64,000 nucleotides of DNA from Chryseobacterium rhizosphaerae (GCF_003385455.1 NZ_QNUF01000019.1:1-64000); one strand, 5' to 3'; shown: positions 37,013 through 46,292, counted from the first letter of the stretch. Numbers and translations: made by a program. Notes: a model not told the origin generated them from the sequence alone.

Positions 37013-37079
37013 CAGCTTTTGATTGAGCATTTTTACCTAAATGTTCTTAACAACTGTTAACATCAAAATAAAAAATCAT

Positions 37080-37087
37080 TACATTTG
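37080..37087 (+). promoter_or_regulatory. -7 element for permease gene
   Basis: TACATTTG, an exact TAnnTTTG match and the same octamer as at the capsule and SMR promoters. It lies 29 bases before the permease ATG; no clear TTG upstream. Confidence 0.45.
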
Positions 37088-37116
37088 CTTTTTTTCAAAT
37101 CAAATATAGTTATTGA

Positions 37117-38799
37117 ATGAGTCAACTTTTTAGAAGAAAAATCTATTCAGATACAGATACTTCAACGGGGCTTTTAAGGGTCTTAGGTGTATGGGACATT
37201 GTATTTTTTGGGATAGCAGCCATTATTGGAGCCGGAAGTTTCAGCAGTTTAGGAGAAGCCGTTTTCAGAGGCGGTCCCGGTGTTATTCTTCTATATTTGA
37301 TTTGTGGGTTTGCCTGTGGGTTTACCGCTTTATGTTATGCTGAATTTGCCAGCAGAATACCTACGGCAGGCTCTGCTTACACGTATGCCTATGCCAGTTT
37401 TGGAGAATTAATTGCCTGGATTATCGGATGGGCACTGATTATGGAATATTCCTTTGGAAACATTTATGTTGCTTTCTCCTGGTCGGATTATTTCACCAGC
37501 TTTTTAGGCCGTCTCGGAATGCATATTCCTGATTATCTTACCTGCAGTTATACAGAGGCCAGCAAAGCCTTTAAAAACGGCTCAGAAAATAAAGAATTAC
37601 TGAATGCATGGAAAACAGCTCCATTACTTGGAAGTTTAAAATTTATCGTAGATATTCCTGCACTGGTGATTAACGGTTTGATCACCTGGCTTTGTTATGT
37701 AGGAGTAAAAGAAAGTAAAAACTTCAATAACTCCCTTGTTATTTTAAAACTGGGTGTAATTATATTGGTAATTCTGGTTGGTTTTTCCTATATCAATACA
37801 GATAACTGGACTCCCATAAGCCCGGTAACAGGAAGCCCTTCCTTCATGCCTAATGGTTTTGCAGGAGTAATGAGTGCCGTATCGGGAGTATTCTTTGCCT
37901 ATATCGGGTTTGATGCTTTAAGTGTTCTTTCGGAGGAAACTAAAGATCCGCAAAAAACCTTACCAAAAGGAATGATCATCTCGCTTGTTTTATGTACGGT
38001 AATTTATATTGCCCTTACATTAGTATTAACAGGTATGGTAGACTATAAAAAGTTTGACGGTGTTGGTGATCCGCTATCGTTTATCTTTGAAAAAACCAAT
38101 GCTAATGTCGCATGGATGGAACTTGTTGTTTCTTTTGTTGCTATCGTTGCTATTACAACCGTATTATTGGTTTTCCAGATGGGACAGCCAAGAATCTGGT
38201 ATGCGATGAGCCGTGACGGATTAATGCCTCAAAGATTTCAAAAGGTACACCCTAAATATAAAACACCTTCTTATGCAACTGTTGTTACCGGAATTGTCGT
38301 AGGGATTCCTATTTTATTTACAGATAAAACATTTATCCTGGACTTTACCAGTATCGGTACTATCTTCGCCTTCGTATTAGTTTGTGCAGGGGTTCTTATG
38401 CTTCCGGCTAAGGAAAAAATAAAGGGAAGATTCCATCTCCCTTATATTAATGGTAAAATCATCTTCCCTATTGTTTTCATAGGTGGGCTGATTGCATTCT
38501 ACTACTGGCAGCCAGAATTTTTCCAGACTTTAATGGACTGGAAAGATCCTAAAGAAGGGGAATTCAGAGCTTCTATCTTCTTCTTCATTCTGATTAATAT
38601 AGCGTTATGTATTTTGACTTTTGTGAAGAATCTCTCGCTCATTCCATTAGTGGGTCTAAGTTCTTGCCTCTACCTTCTTACCGGTATGAGCCATGAAAAC
38701 TGGTTCTGGTTCGGAATGTGGTTCCTTGTAGGAATGGTTATTTATTTCTGCTACGGCTACAAGAACAGTAAACTTGGAAAAGAGTTAAGGAAAAAATAA
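37117..38799 (+). CDS. APC-family amino-acid permease
   Basis: 560 residues, with about 12-14 membrane helices. The N-terminus has the APC signature VWDIVFFGIAAIIGAGSFSSLGEA (read by eye in two parts near 27-50) and the FAYIGFDALSVLSEETKDPQKTLP segment near 265-290, typical of cationic amino-acid transporters (CAT/YfnA-like). It would import amino acids across the inner membrane by proton symport or exchange. It has its own promoter box and ends in a strong terminator. The preceding gene encodes a secreted peptidase-like hydrolase, so a peptide-scavenging link is possible. Confidence 0.92.
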   Translation: MSQLFRRKIYSDTDTSTGLLRVLGVWDIVFFGIAAIIGAGSFSSLGEAVFRGGPGVILLYLICGFACGFTALCYAEFASRIPTAGSAYTYAYASFGELIAWIIGWALIMEYSFGNIYVAFSWSDYFTSFLGRLGMHIPDYLTCSYTEASKAFKNGSENKELLNAWKTAPLLGSLKFIVDIPALVINGLITWLCYVGVKESKNFNNSLVILKLGVIILVILVGFSYINTDNWTPISPVTGSPSFMPNGFAGVMSAVSGVFFAYIGFDALSVLSEETKDPQKTLPKGMIISLVLCTVIYIALTLVLTGMVDYKKFDGVGDPLSFIFEKTNANVAWMELVVSFVAIVAITTVLLVFQMGQPRIWYAMSRDGLMPQRFQKVHPKYKTPSYATVVTGIVVGIPILFTDKTFILDFTSIGTIFAFVLVCAGVLMLPAKEKIKGRFHLPYINGKIIFPIVFIGGLIAFYYWQPEFFQTLMDWKDPKEGEFRASIFFFILINIALCILTFVKNLSLIPLVGLSSCLYLLTGMSHENWFWFGMWFLVGMVIYFCYGYKNSKLGKELRKK

Positions 38800-38818
38800 T
38801 GAATAATTAATATATATA

Positions 38819-38857
38819 AAGGCGAACGGGCAACACTGCACGTTCGCCTTTTTTTAT
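38819..38857 (+). terminator. Strong terminator after permease
   Basis: GGCGAACG/CGTTCGCC stem with a 12-base loop and a TTTTTTT run immediately after. Confidence 0.88.
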
Positions 38858-38956
38858 TGTTTAACTTTTTGCCTTTCACTACCTTAGTTTCAATATCTTT
38901 TAAAAATCGGCAGCATTATTGCTATCATTTTAACAGAACCATCAAACTAATCTGCC

Positions 38957-39310
38957 ATGTCTGAGAGAATAAAAACATACAGAGAATTTTATCAGTTTTA
39001 CCTTACCGAGCATAGTAAAACAGGGACGCGGATCTTCCACTTCATAGGAACCCTACTCGTCTTTGCAGTGATTGCATATGTGATCAATTCGGGAAAAGAA
39101 AGATTTCTATGGTATATTCCGATTTTCGGATATGGTTTTGCGTGGTTCAGCCATGCGGTGATCGAAAGAAATAAGCCTGCAACTTTTAAGTATCCTTTAT
39201 GGTCTTTGATCTCGGATTTCAGACTATTCTTTGAATTGCTGATTGGAAAACAAAAATTTATAACTCCTGTTCAGCCGAAAGAATCTCAACACCCGGAAGG
39301 CTCACTTTAA
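38957..39310 (+). CDS. Mpo1-like (DUF962) small membrane protein
   Basis: 117 residues. It has the DUF962/Mpo1 pattern FYLTEHSKTGTRIFHFIGT at about 14-32 and an FSHAVIERNKPATF motif at about 64-77, with conserved histidines set between two or three membrane helices. In yeast, Mpo1 is an iron-dependent dioxygenase of 2-hydroxy fatty acids; bacterial members are mostly uncharacterised but keep the His residues. It is shorter than the usual 160-200 residues and lacks the C-terminal helices. It lies alone after the permease terminator. Confidence 0.82.
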   Translation: MSERIKTYREFYQFYLTEHSKTGTRIFHFIGTLLVFAVIAYVINSGKERFLWYIPIFGYGFAWFSHAVIERNKPATFKYPLWSLISDFRLFFELLIGKQKFITPVQPKESQHPEGSL

Positions 39311-39460
39311 AATCAGGTTTTCTTTAGAAACACTATAACATTATATGGACTGCCTTACCATTATAAGGGAGTATATTCATTGATTCTTTACCAATAAATA
39401 CAGGATCTATATTGGATTGAACTGAATCGCTAATCCGTACGTAAAATCTAAAGCTTGCTA

Positions 39461-39922
39461 TCAGTATTGTTTCTCAAGAATATCATAATGAATGATATTG
39501 ATGATTTTCTCAGTTGCAGGATCTCCTTTCACTTTGATCTGTTCAGGTATATAGCTTGAAAAAGTCATTGTTTTATCTTTATTCAAAGTGACAGTTACTT
39601 CTTCCAGGATATTTTTATCATCCACATAAAACTGAATTCTGTTTTCTACAATTCTCCAAAATGAAAGCCTGGGTTCGGAGGGCATACAATCTCCTACGCT
39701 ACCTTCCGTATAATTGTAAACAGCAAAGCCATCTTCCCTTATTGCATAATTCCTCATGAGACGACAGTTATCAAAGTCTTTCACTGTTTTCTCTTTATTT
39801 TCATAAAATCCGGCTTCTTTTAACTTCCAGAATCCAATCACATTTTCTTTTGCTAATTTTTGGGCGTTTACAGATAAATAGGCTGCCATAAGAAAAGCAA
39901 CCGGCAATAGTTTATCAATCAT
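39461..39922 (-). CDS. Exported lipocalin-like hypothetical protein
   Basis: 153 residues with a signal peptide ending near Ala20-Gln21. The mature part begins with VIGFWKLKEAGFYE, the opening typical of lipocalin-like/DUF-type small beta-barrels (a GxW motif), followed by predicted beta-strands and an FWRIVENRIQFYVD segment. Two cysteines at about 52 and 79 could form a disulfide. Ligand and role unknown. It stands alone between convergent and divergent neighbours and has no recognisable operon partner. Confidence 0.65.
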   Translation of the reverse strand: MIDKLLPVAFLMAAYLSVNAQKLAKENVIGFWKLKEAGFYENKEKTVKDFDNCRLMRNYAIREDGFAVYNYTEGSVGDCMPSEPRLSFWRIVENRIQFYVDDKNILEEVTVTLNKDKTMTFSSYIPEQIKVKGDPATEKIINIIHYDILEKQY

Positions 39923-39989
39923 TGAAAGAATAGGTTTGTGTTATCTCAACGAAGATACAATAATTGAAATAAAAGAATCCTGAAAATGG

Positions 39990-40022
39990 TTTCTTGGGGC
40001 AGCTTTGCTGCCCCAAGAAATT
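39990..40022 (-). terminator. Long perfect hairpin after the transglutaminase-like gene
   Basis: A 14-base-pair perfect stem (TTTCTTGGGGCAGC/GCTGCCCCAAGAAA) with a three-base loop. It begins 8 bases beyond the stop. The T-tract is poor, so it may also act as a 3' stabilising element. Confidence 0.7.
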
Positions 40023-40029
40023 TACATCT

Positions 40030-42051
40030 CTATTTAAATCTTTTCTTAAAACTGAATTTAAGACTGTTCATTAATCCGGGTTCTATGATATCAATCCCCA
40101 GTCCGAAATTACTGTCCGCAACCGTATGGTGATCCGTTCTAAACTGTTCAAAGTCTTTTTGTGGAATTTCAATATTCACTAAAGGATTGGATTCAATATA
40201 GACACTTGCTCCATTTTTAGTCACTTTCTTACGGCTGCTATATTCGAAATAAGGGTTTTTTATCGTACTTTCCTGAACGGTATATTTTTCTCCGGTATCG
40301 ATTTTCTGATCTGTATACAAATTGACTTCATATTTTTCACTGTCGAAACTATGCCAGAAAGGGAGATCTTTATGCATAAAATCCCGTGCACTGGCCTTTA
40401 TTACATTCCGGTCAAAATACATCAGAAAACGGTTATTCTGTGGGTCTACATAATAAGGATTGTCTACTGTCGCAGTATATTGAATTTTCATTTCATTCAA
40501 TTTTTTATCATCACTTACCACATCAATTTCCGCATCTTTGAATACATTTCTGATATCTGTTCCGTTTCTGTCATTGGAATAATTGAAACCATAAAAAAGG
40601 AAGCTGTTCCAGCTGTCTATAATCTCTCTTTTATGGGTACTTTTAAAATACCTCCTCATGGCATTTGCCCGATTCCCTTTATAGGTAGTAACCAGATTAA
40701 GCTTTCCAATATTGCCTTTTACATTGAAATCTACCTTTTCATCCACACAGTAATAGGGGAATTTATGCGGCTTTCTGACTTGCAATTCCTGGTCTTTCTT
40801 TGTCTCCAGATAATGTATAAAATACATAAACCCTCTGTTTTCAATCAGTCCAAACTCATCACGTGTAGTAGCATCTACAAAATATTCTTCCCCTTTGTAC
40901 TTGATTTTCACGACTGCATGATTGAAACTTAATAAGGAAGGCAGGTAGTATTTAATATAATAATCCGTATTAAAATTCACCAATACTACGGATGCTTCCA
41001 CTCCAATATATTCAAGAATTACTTTTAATAAAAGTGATTTCGCTTTGCAGTCCCCTTGCTTATTTTCATAGGTTACTGATGGTTCCTGGGGTTTATGACC
41101 ATTCATTTCATCTGCATCGAAAATATAGTAAATATGATTCTGAACATATTCTATGGCCAACTGAATTTTTTCGCCCTGATCTGCAATAGCCTCCAGTTTT
41201 TCAATAAGATTGGGAGCAAAGTCTTGTAAAGAAGCTTTATTAGAAACTTCCTCATAAAGGGGAGCAATATAATTGGAAAGATCTTTCCAGCTGCTTTCCG
41301 TTGCAAAATCTACATAAGGAAAAATTTCACGTCCTGAATCTACAGTGTTGATATAATTGGGTTCCTCAATCACAAAGCATTGCCCCTGTTTCAGGAATTT
41401 GATTTCTGGCTCCAGCACTTCCCCCTTTTCATTCCGGAAGAAGGTTTTTTTATACGCTATAGTCTGCTCACGGGCATTGATAAAGGTAAATTTAAAATGA
41501 CCGTAAGCCCAGTAATTATCGGGACTTACCCACACATATTTTGAAAATTCCTTTCTCAGGAAATCACGGTCTGTAAATTCTTTAATCCGTGAATCTTCCA
41601 GGACCAATACATCATATAGCCTCAGATCTTTGATCGTAATATTGATTTTTTTATTGCTGCTCAGCACTCCTCCACTGCTCTGGTTTTCACTATCCAATAC
41701 TTTAATCCTGGTATCAGGAATTTTGTCTATCAAAACACCATCTCTTAAAACACTGATTCTATGAATCTGATAGACTTCATTTTCTTCTACCACAACATCA
41801 GAAACTGAGGCTCGTTCTAAATTTCCGGGCTCATTCAGTGTATAAGCCATGCAGACATATTCACTGTTTTCGTTATTGCTTGTATAATATTTTTTATCTA
41901 AAAAATAGCAGTAATCTTTACCCTCTTCAATTTGTTTCCTGGAAAATTCAGAGTCCTTGATTCTGTCTATGATTTCCTGGTCTCCAATATTTCCTGCCCA
42001 CACTTCAGGTTTTTGAATCTTATAATTTTCAACTTGCATTTGATTATCCAT
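40030..42051 (-). CDS. DUF3857 / transglutaminase-like domain protein
   Basis: 673 residues. A DUF3857-type beta domain occupies about 30-230. A transglutaminase-like cysteine-protease fold follows at about 280-400, with Cys in QGDCKAKS, His in FNHAVV and Asp in FVDATTRDE, the full catalytic triad. A C-terminal beta-rich domain follows. Members of this family are usually exported, but this one has no signal peptide or membrane helix at the ATG at 42051, and the upstream frame hits stops within 15 codons. It is therefore probably cytoplasmic. It is monocistronic, divergent from the DUF4377 gene and followed by a strong hairpin. Confidence 0.8.
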   Translation of the reverse strand: MDNQMQVENYKIQKPEVWAGNIGDQEIIDRIKDSEFSRKQIEEGKDYCYFLDKKYYTSNNENSEYVCMAYTLNEPGNLERASVSDVVVEENEVYQIHRISVLRDGVLIDKIPDTRIKVLDSENQSSGGVLSSNKKINITIKDLRLYDVLVLEDSRIKEFTDRDFLRKEFSKYVWVSPDNYWAYGHFKFTFINAREQTIAYKKTFFRNEKGEVLEPEIKFLKQGQCFVIEEPNYINTVDSGREIFPYVDFATESSWKDLSNYIAPLYEEVSNKASLQDFAPNLIEKLEAIADQGEKIQLAIEYVQNHIYYIFDADEMNGHKPQEPSVTYENKQGDCKAKSLLLKVILEYIGVEASVVLVNFNTDYYIKYYLPSLLSFNHAVVKIKYKGEEYFVDATTRDEFGLIENRGFMYFIHYLETKKDQELQVRKPHKFPYYCVDEKVDFNVKGNIGKLNLVTTYKGNRANAMRRYFKSTHKREIIDSWNSFLFYGFNYSNDRNGTDIRNVFKDAEIDVVSDDKKLNEMKIQYTATVDNPYYVDPQNNRFLMYFDRNVIKASARDFMHKDLPFWHSFDSEKYEVNLYTDQKIDTGEKYTVQESTIKNPYFEYSSRKKVTKNGASVYIESNPLVNIEIPQKDFEQFRTDHHTVADSNFGLGIDIIEPGLMNSLKFSFKKRFK

Positions 42052-42200
42052 ATTTCTATTTAATAATTCTGTTTTTGGGTGTAATTATTATGAAGTTCAA
42101 ATTAAATGATTAAAAAAACAAAAAACAATAGAAGAACTGCGACAATTCAGGCTGGAATTTCGGCATGGTAATTGCGAGTAAGGTTGTAAAATCAAGTTTT

Positions 42201-42815
42201 ATGAAAAGTATAGCAACAATTCTAAAAGGGGCAGTTCCCGCGTTAGCATTATTCGCAATGACACAATGTACAACCACCGCAGGTGCATCCGCAGCTGATG
42301 AAAAAACATTCATCGTAGGACCACAAACAGCAGATTGTACAGGAGTGGCTCCTATGAAATGTCTGCAGGTAAAAGAAAAAACTTCTGAAAGCTGGACAAA
42401 TTTCTACAGCAATATTGAAGGGTTTACGTATGAACCGGGGTATGAATATGTATTAAAAGTAAAAACTGAAAAAATTGCCAATCCACCAGCTGACGGATCT
42501 TCCGTAAAATACACATTGGTGAAACAAGTTTCTAAAACAAAAAAAGAAGCAGTGGCAGCAAACGAAAAAACACTTATAATAGGAGCACAGACTGTAGACT
42601 GTTCAGCAGGTGCAGGACGTATGAAGTGTTTACAGGTAAAAGAAAATGCTTCTGAAAGCTGGACAAATTTCTACAGCAATATTGAAGGGTTTACGTATGA
42701 ACCGGGGTATGAATATGTATTAAAAGTAAAAACTGAAAAAATAGATAACCCACCGGCAGATGCGTCTTCTATAAAGTACACATTGATCAAGCAGGTTTCT
42801 AAAACGAAGAAATAA
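42201..42815 (+). CDS. Lipoprotein with two tandem DUF4377 domains
   Basis: 204 residues from the ATG at 42201, chosen because it opens a lipoprotein signal (MTQC, Cys23); an upstream in-frame start at 42165 would add 12 unneeded residues. Two copies of a roughly 80-residue DUF4377-type domain follow, each with a conserved Cys pair (DC..MKCLQVKE) and an SWTNFYSNIEGFTYEPGYEY core. The copies are separated by a KTKK-EAVAAN linker. A 94-base core of the two domains is identical at the DNA level (42382-42475 and 42649-42742). DUF4377 domains resemble META/HslJ envelope-stress domains. Ends at a good terminator. Confidence 0.8.
   Translation: MKSIATILKGAVPALALFAMTQCTTTAGASAADEKTFIVGPQTADCTGVAPMKCLQVKEKTSESWTNFYSNIEGFTYEPGYEYVLKVKTEKIANPPADGSSVKYTLVKQVSKTKKEAVAANEKTLIIGAQTVDCSAGAGRMKCLQVKENASESWTNFYSNIEGFTYEPGYEYVLKVKTEKIDNPPADASSIKYTLIKQVSKTKK
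42382..42475 (+). repeat. 94-bp exact direct repeat, copy 1
   Basis: Identical to 42649-42742, spaced 267 bases (89 codons, in frame). The flanking parts of the two domains have drifted, so the core identity is a local feature. Confidence 0.92.
42649..42742 (+). repeat. 94-bp exact direct repeat, copy 2
   Basis: Second copy of the repeat at 42382-42475. Recombination between them would delete one domain cleanly and keep the frame. Confidence 0.92.
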
Positions 42816-42819
42816 TAAT

Positions 42820-42852
42820 AAAAAACTCCCGAAAAATTCGGGAGTTTTTTAT
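42820..42852 (+). terminator. Terminator after DUF4377 gene
   Basis: AAAAAACTCCCGAA/TTCGGGAGTTTTTT, 14-base-pair stem with a three-base loop, and terminal T-run; could work in both directions. Confidence 0.85.
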
Positions 42853-42947
42853 TGTCAAGCAGCTTGAAAGCTTCTATAACATAATTACTTTGCGGTTATC
42901 TATTTGATTATCTTTTCAAAAGAGAAATCAATACTTAGCTTCTGTTT

Positions 42948-43886
42948 TTAATATCCTGATTCTTTTTGAGGAGGCTCCGGATACTTACCTTTACTGGCCT
43001 CTCCTACAGTATTTGCTGTTGTCATAGCCACCACCAGATCATTCAGCATGCTGCTTGCTGCAGTAGGTGAATTGGGAAGAAGGACAAGGTTACTACGGTT
43101 GCTGGCTCCTATAGAATGTAACGTATCATAGTGTTGGGTTACCACGATCAGAGCAGATGCCTCATGTGAATTAATCTCTACATTGTTCAGCATTCTTACA
43201 GATTCTTCAAGACCTTTTGCAATTTCTCTTCTTTGATCTGCAATCCCCTGCCCCTGTAGTTTTTTAGATTCAGCTTCAGCTTTTGCTACGGCTACAATTC
43301 GTATTCTCTGTGCTTCTGACTCATATTCGGCAGCTGTTTTCTCTCTTTCTGCGGCATTAATCCTGTTCATGGCATGTTTCACCTGTTCATCAGGATCTAT
43401 ATCCGTTACCAAAGCTTTGATAATATCATATCCATAACTGTTCATAGCTTCCTGAAGCTCTCCTTTTACAGCTACTGCAATGTCGTCTTTTCTTACAAAG
43501 ACATCATCCAGTTTCATTTTGGGTACCTCAGCACGTACCACGTCAAAAACAAAAGAAGTAATTTGGTTTTCAGGATTTTCCAAACGATAATAAGCGTCTC
43601 CTACCTGATTTCTGATAACCTGATACTGGACAGAGATTTTCATTTTGATAAATACATTGTCCAGTGTTTTTGTGTCAATCATAACATCCAGCTGCTGAAT
43701 TCTAAGATTAAGTCTTTTAGCAATCTGATCAATGATAGGAAGCTTAAGGTGAAGCCCTGAATGTTTTACTGCCTGGAATTTTCCAAAACGTTCTATAATT
43801 GCAGCGGTTTCCTGTTTAACAACAAAAAAAGATGCAAATAAAATAATAAGCCCGAAGAAAATAACGGGTGCAAGATAAATACCCAT
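42948..43886 (-). CDS. SPFH/band-7 (stomatin-like) membrane protein
   Basis: 312 residues. One N-terminal membrane helix (about 3-22), then a band-7 domain with VKQETAAIIERFGKFQ at 23-38 and the DIDPDEQVKHAMNRINAAEREK stretch (about 160-182), followed by a coiled coil rich in Ala/Glu (AEYESEAQRIRIVAVAKAEAESK, around 185-205) and a short Pro-rich tail. This is the stomatin/QmcA pattern; such proteins oligomerise in membrane microdomains and modulate proteases or transporters. No NfeD partner gene is next to it. Monocistronic by spacing. Confidence 0.9.
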   Translation of the reverse strand: MGIYLAPVIFFGLIILFASFFVVKQETAAIIERFGKFQAVKHSGLHLKLPIIDQIAKRLNLRIQQLDVMIDTKTLDNVFIKMKISVQYQVIRNQVGDAYYRLENPENQITSFVFDVVRAEVPKMKLDDVFVRKDDIAVAVKGELQEAMNSYGYDIIKALVTDIDPDEQVKHAMNRINAAEREKTAAEYESEAQRIRIVAVAKAEAESKKLQGQGIADQRREIAKGLEESVRMLNNVEINSHEASALIVVTQHYDTLHSIGASNRSNLVLLPNSPTAASSMLNDLVVAMTTANTVGEASKGKYPEPPQKESGY

Positions 43887-44062
43887 AGTTTAAGTTTTTA
43901 TAATAAGTAGTAATAATTGATGTTTTGTTAAAGAAATCACTAAAATTTATTTTTGATTTTTCAGAATGAGATTACTTTCAGGCCAGCCCATATCAGAAAA
44001 CGTTGTGATTGTTTTTTCAACAACTGTAAACACCTCCTATAAATATACTACTTATTTTCAAA

Positions 44063-45421
44063 CTAAACGGTCATTCCGATGTCGATTCCTTTAATCTTTC
44101 TATAGAGATCCGTAGCGTAATTATCTGTCATTCCTGAAACGAAATCAATAATTCCAAGAACTTTCTGATAATCTGTTCCGGTTTCATATACAAACTGCCT
44201 TGGAAGTAGCTTCAATGCTTTTTTATCATATGATTTTCTTTCGTCCTCAGATTTCAGGATAGAAGGAATAAAATGGTCCAGCAATTCATACATTACATTA
44301 TATCCTGCATTTTCAATTTCTACCACTGCTTTATGATTGTAGATCTTTTCTATAGAGAAGGATTCTATATCCTGTAAAGCTTTATTTTCAGATTTGTAAA
44401 TATCCAGCAATCCGTTATCCAGTCCGCCCTTAAGGATCGTTTCAAAATTCTGTTTATAGATTTCAAGTGATTTATTGATCAATGCATTGATTGCTTTTGC
44501 TCTCAGGTAAGAGATTTTTTCATTTTCATTAGAAATGGTAACCAGCTTATCTTTCACTTTGTTGATATCATTACTTTCAGACTTCACCAGTTCAAAAAAC
44601 AGGTTCTCACACTCGGCAGTTGATACAATTCCCAGCCTGTGAGCATCTTCCATATCGATAATATTATAGCAGATGTCATCAGCAGCCTCTACCAGCCATA
44701 CAAATGGGTGTCTTTTGAAAATATAAGGCTCCTCACTTTCAGGAATCAGATGAGTTCCTTTCGCAATCTCCAGGAATATATCTTTTTCATTCTGGAAAAA
44801 TCCGAATTTCTTTCTGTGGATGACCCCTTTTTTCTTAGCAACCGCTTCACATGGGTACTTGGCGATACTTGCCAGTGTGGAAAAAGTAAGCTGAATACCT
44901 CCGGCATCTTTTCCCTGCTGCTGCTGAGCCAATACCCTTATAGCATTTGCATTTCCTTCAAAATTAACCAGATCTGCCCATTCCTTTTCATTAAATTTTG
45001 ATTTCAGATCTTTCTCATTCCTTTCAAAATAACTTGCAATAGCATCTTCACCGGAGTGACCAAAAGCAGGGTTTCCTACATCATGACACAAACATCCGGC
45101 AGCAATTACATTTCCTAAATTATAGAGATAAAAATTCTTCGAATCTTCACTAAGTTCATTTTTAAAATCTTCAGCAATAAATTCACCAATAATACTTCCT
45201 AAGCTTCGTCCTACCGACGAGACTTCTAAGGAGTGCGTAAGCCTGTTATGTACAAAAACACTTCCGGGAAGAGGGAAAACCTGGGTTTTATTCTGCAGCC
45301 TTCTGAAGGCAGAAGAGAAGATAATTCTATCGAAATCCCTTTGAAAATCAGTCCTTGAAGCTTTGGTATGCGGATTATTTCCTGTACGTTGATTGGTGAA
45401 AATCTGGTTTAAATTCATCAT
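44063..45421 (-). CDS. dgt: Deoxyguanosinetriphosphate triphosphohydrolase (dGTPase)
   Basis: 452 residues. HD-superfamily hydrolase with His63 in HNRLTHSLEVS and the metal-binding CHDVGNPAFGHSGEDA motif at 112-126, plus FSSAFRRLQNKTQVFPL at about 35-51, the dGTPase signature. It cleaves dGTP to deoxyguanosine and tripolyphosphate, controlling dNTP pools. The length is that of the bacterial type (about 440-500). Two adjacent ATGs (45421 and 45418) are possible starts; a TAATTTTG box ends 5 bases upstream, so the mRNA may be nearly leaderless. Divergent from the acyltransferase gene. Confidence 0.93.
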   Translation of the reverse strand: MMNLNQIFTNQRTGNNPHTKASRTDFQRDFDRIIFSSAFRRLQNKTQVFPLPGSVFVHNRLTHSLEVSSVGRSLGSIIGEFIAEDFKNELSEDSKNFYLYNLGNVIAAGCLCHDVGNPAFGHSGEDAIASYFERNEKDLKSKFNEKEWADLVNFEGNANAIRVLAQQQQGKDAGGIQLTFSTLASIAKYPCEAVAKKKGVIHRKKFGFFQNEKDIFLEIAKGTHLIPESEEPYIFKRHPFVWLVEAADDICYNIIDMEDAHRLGIVSTAECENLFFELVKSESNDINKVKDKLVTISNENEKISYLRAKAINALINKSLEIYKQNFETILKGGLDNGLLDIYKSENKALQDIESFSIEKIYNHKAVVEIENAGYNVMYELLDHFIPSILKSEDERKSYDKKALKLLPRQFVYETGTDYQKVLGIIDFVSGMTDNYATDLYRKIKGIDIGMTV

Positions 45422-45425
45422 TTTT

Positions 45426-45433
45426 CAAAATTA
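45426..45433 (-). promoter_or_regulatory. -7 element abutting the dgt start
   Basis: TAATTTTG on the minus strand, 5 bases before the first ATG. If used, transcription would start at or inside the first codons. Confidence 0.3.
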
Positions 45434-45491
45434 CTTCAAATTTTAGTTTTACGGAATACTATTTAGATTTTTATTAAAGCTGCTTTTTATA

Positions 45492-45499
45492 TAAATTTG
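45492..45499 (+). promoter_or_regulatory. -7 element that decides the acyltransferase start
   Basis: TAAATTTG (TAnnTTTG) ends 3 bases before the first possible ATG (45502). A transcript from it would begin inside the first codons, which favours the ATG at 45529 as the real start. Confidence 0.35.
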
Positions 45500-45528
45500 A
45501 AATGCACAGCAACTTTATATATTCTCAA

Positions 45529-46131
45529 ATGATCAGCATTTTCCATTTTATCAAAGATTTTCCTTTCCCTGATTTAAACGAAAATAATCTCCCATGGGAA
45601 ATTATTAACAGGCTGGAAGATATATTGGACAAAAAGTCTAAAAACTTACATGATGATTATATAATAACTGGTTCCTGTGCTATCCATAAAACAGCCGTTG
45701 TGGAACAAAATGTAGTATTTAAAGGAAGAGTCATTGTTGAAGCTGATGCTTTTATTGGAGCTAATGCCTACGTAAGAGGTCCCGTTTATATTGGGAAGCA
45801 GGTGAAGATAGGTCCCGGAAGTGAAGTAAAACAAAGTATTATCTGTAGTGAAACCGCCGTTGCCCATTTTAATTATATAGGAAACAGTATTATTGGAAGC
45901 AGGGTAAATTTTGAGGCAGGCTCCATTTGTGCCAATCATTACAATGAAAGAAAAGATAAAGAAATCTCTGTTCTTTTTAATGCTGAAGTTATTAAAACCG
46001 GTACTCATAAATTCGGTTCTTTAGTAGGTGATGATTCTAAAATTGGGGCGAATGCAGTCTTATCACCAGGAACCATACTCTCCGGCAACAGTATTGTAAA
46101 AAGACTGGAACTTGTGGAACAGATACAATAA
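45529..46131 (+). CDS. Left-handed beta-helix (LpxA/DapH-type) acyl- or nucleotidyl-transferase-like protein
   Basis: 200 residues from the preferred ATG at 45529 (209 from 45502). A short helical N-terminus precedes a hexapeptide-repeat left-handed beta-helix (about 50-190), with repeats such as AVVEQNVVFKG, AFIGANAYVRG, VKIGPGSEVKQ and KIGANAVLSPG. A FNYIGNSIIGSRVNFEAGSI segment resembles the acyltransferase half of GlmU and its sugar-nucleotide relatives. It probably transfers an acyl group to an amino sugar. No GlmU-type N-terminal pyrophosphorylase domain is present. Confidence 0.8.
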   Translation: MISIFHFIKDFPFPDLNENNLPWEIINRLEDILDKKSKNLHDDYIITGSCAIHKTAVVEQNVVFKGRVIVEADAFIGANAYVRGPVYIGKQVKIGPGSEVKQSIICSETAVAHFNYIGNSIIGSRVNFEAGSICANHYNERKDKEISVLFNAEVIKTGTHKFGSLVGDDSKIGANAVLSPGTILSGNSIVKRLELVEQIQ

Positions 46132-46292
46132 ACAGGTTCACTCCTCCAAAAAAATCCCATTAGAAAAATCTATAACAAGCACTGTTTTTTCCATTGAAAG
46201 AAACAGCCTAAAACGTTTTACATTTGAGAAGACTAAAAGAAACCAGGTTTTAACCGCTAATAACCTAAAAATTCAATACAAAAATTTTAAAA

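Noticed and set aside
42382..42742. Exact repeats considered as ends of an insertion element
   Set aside because: They are coding, in frame and part of a domain duplication; no transposase or terminal inverted repeats.
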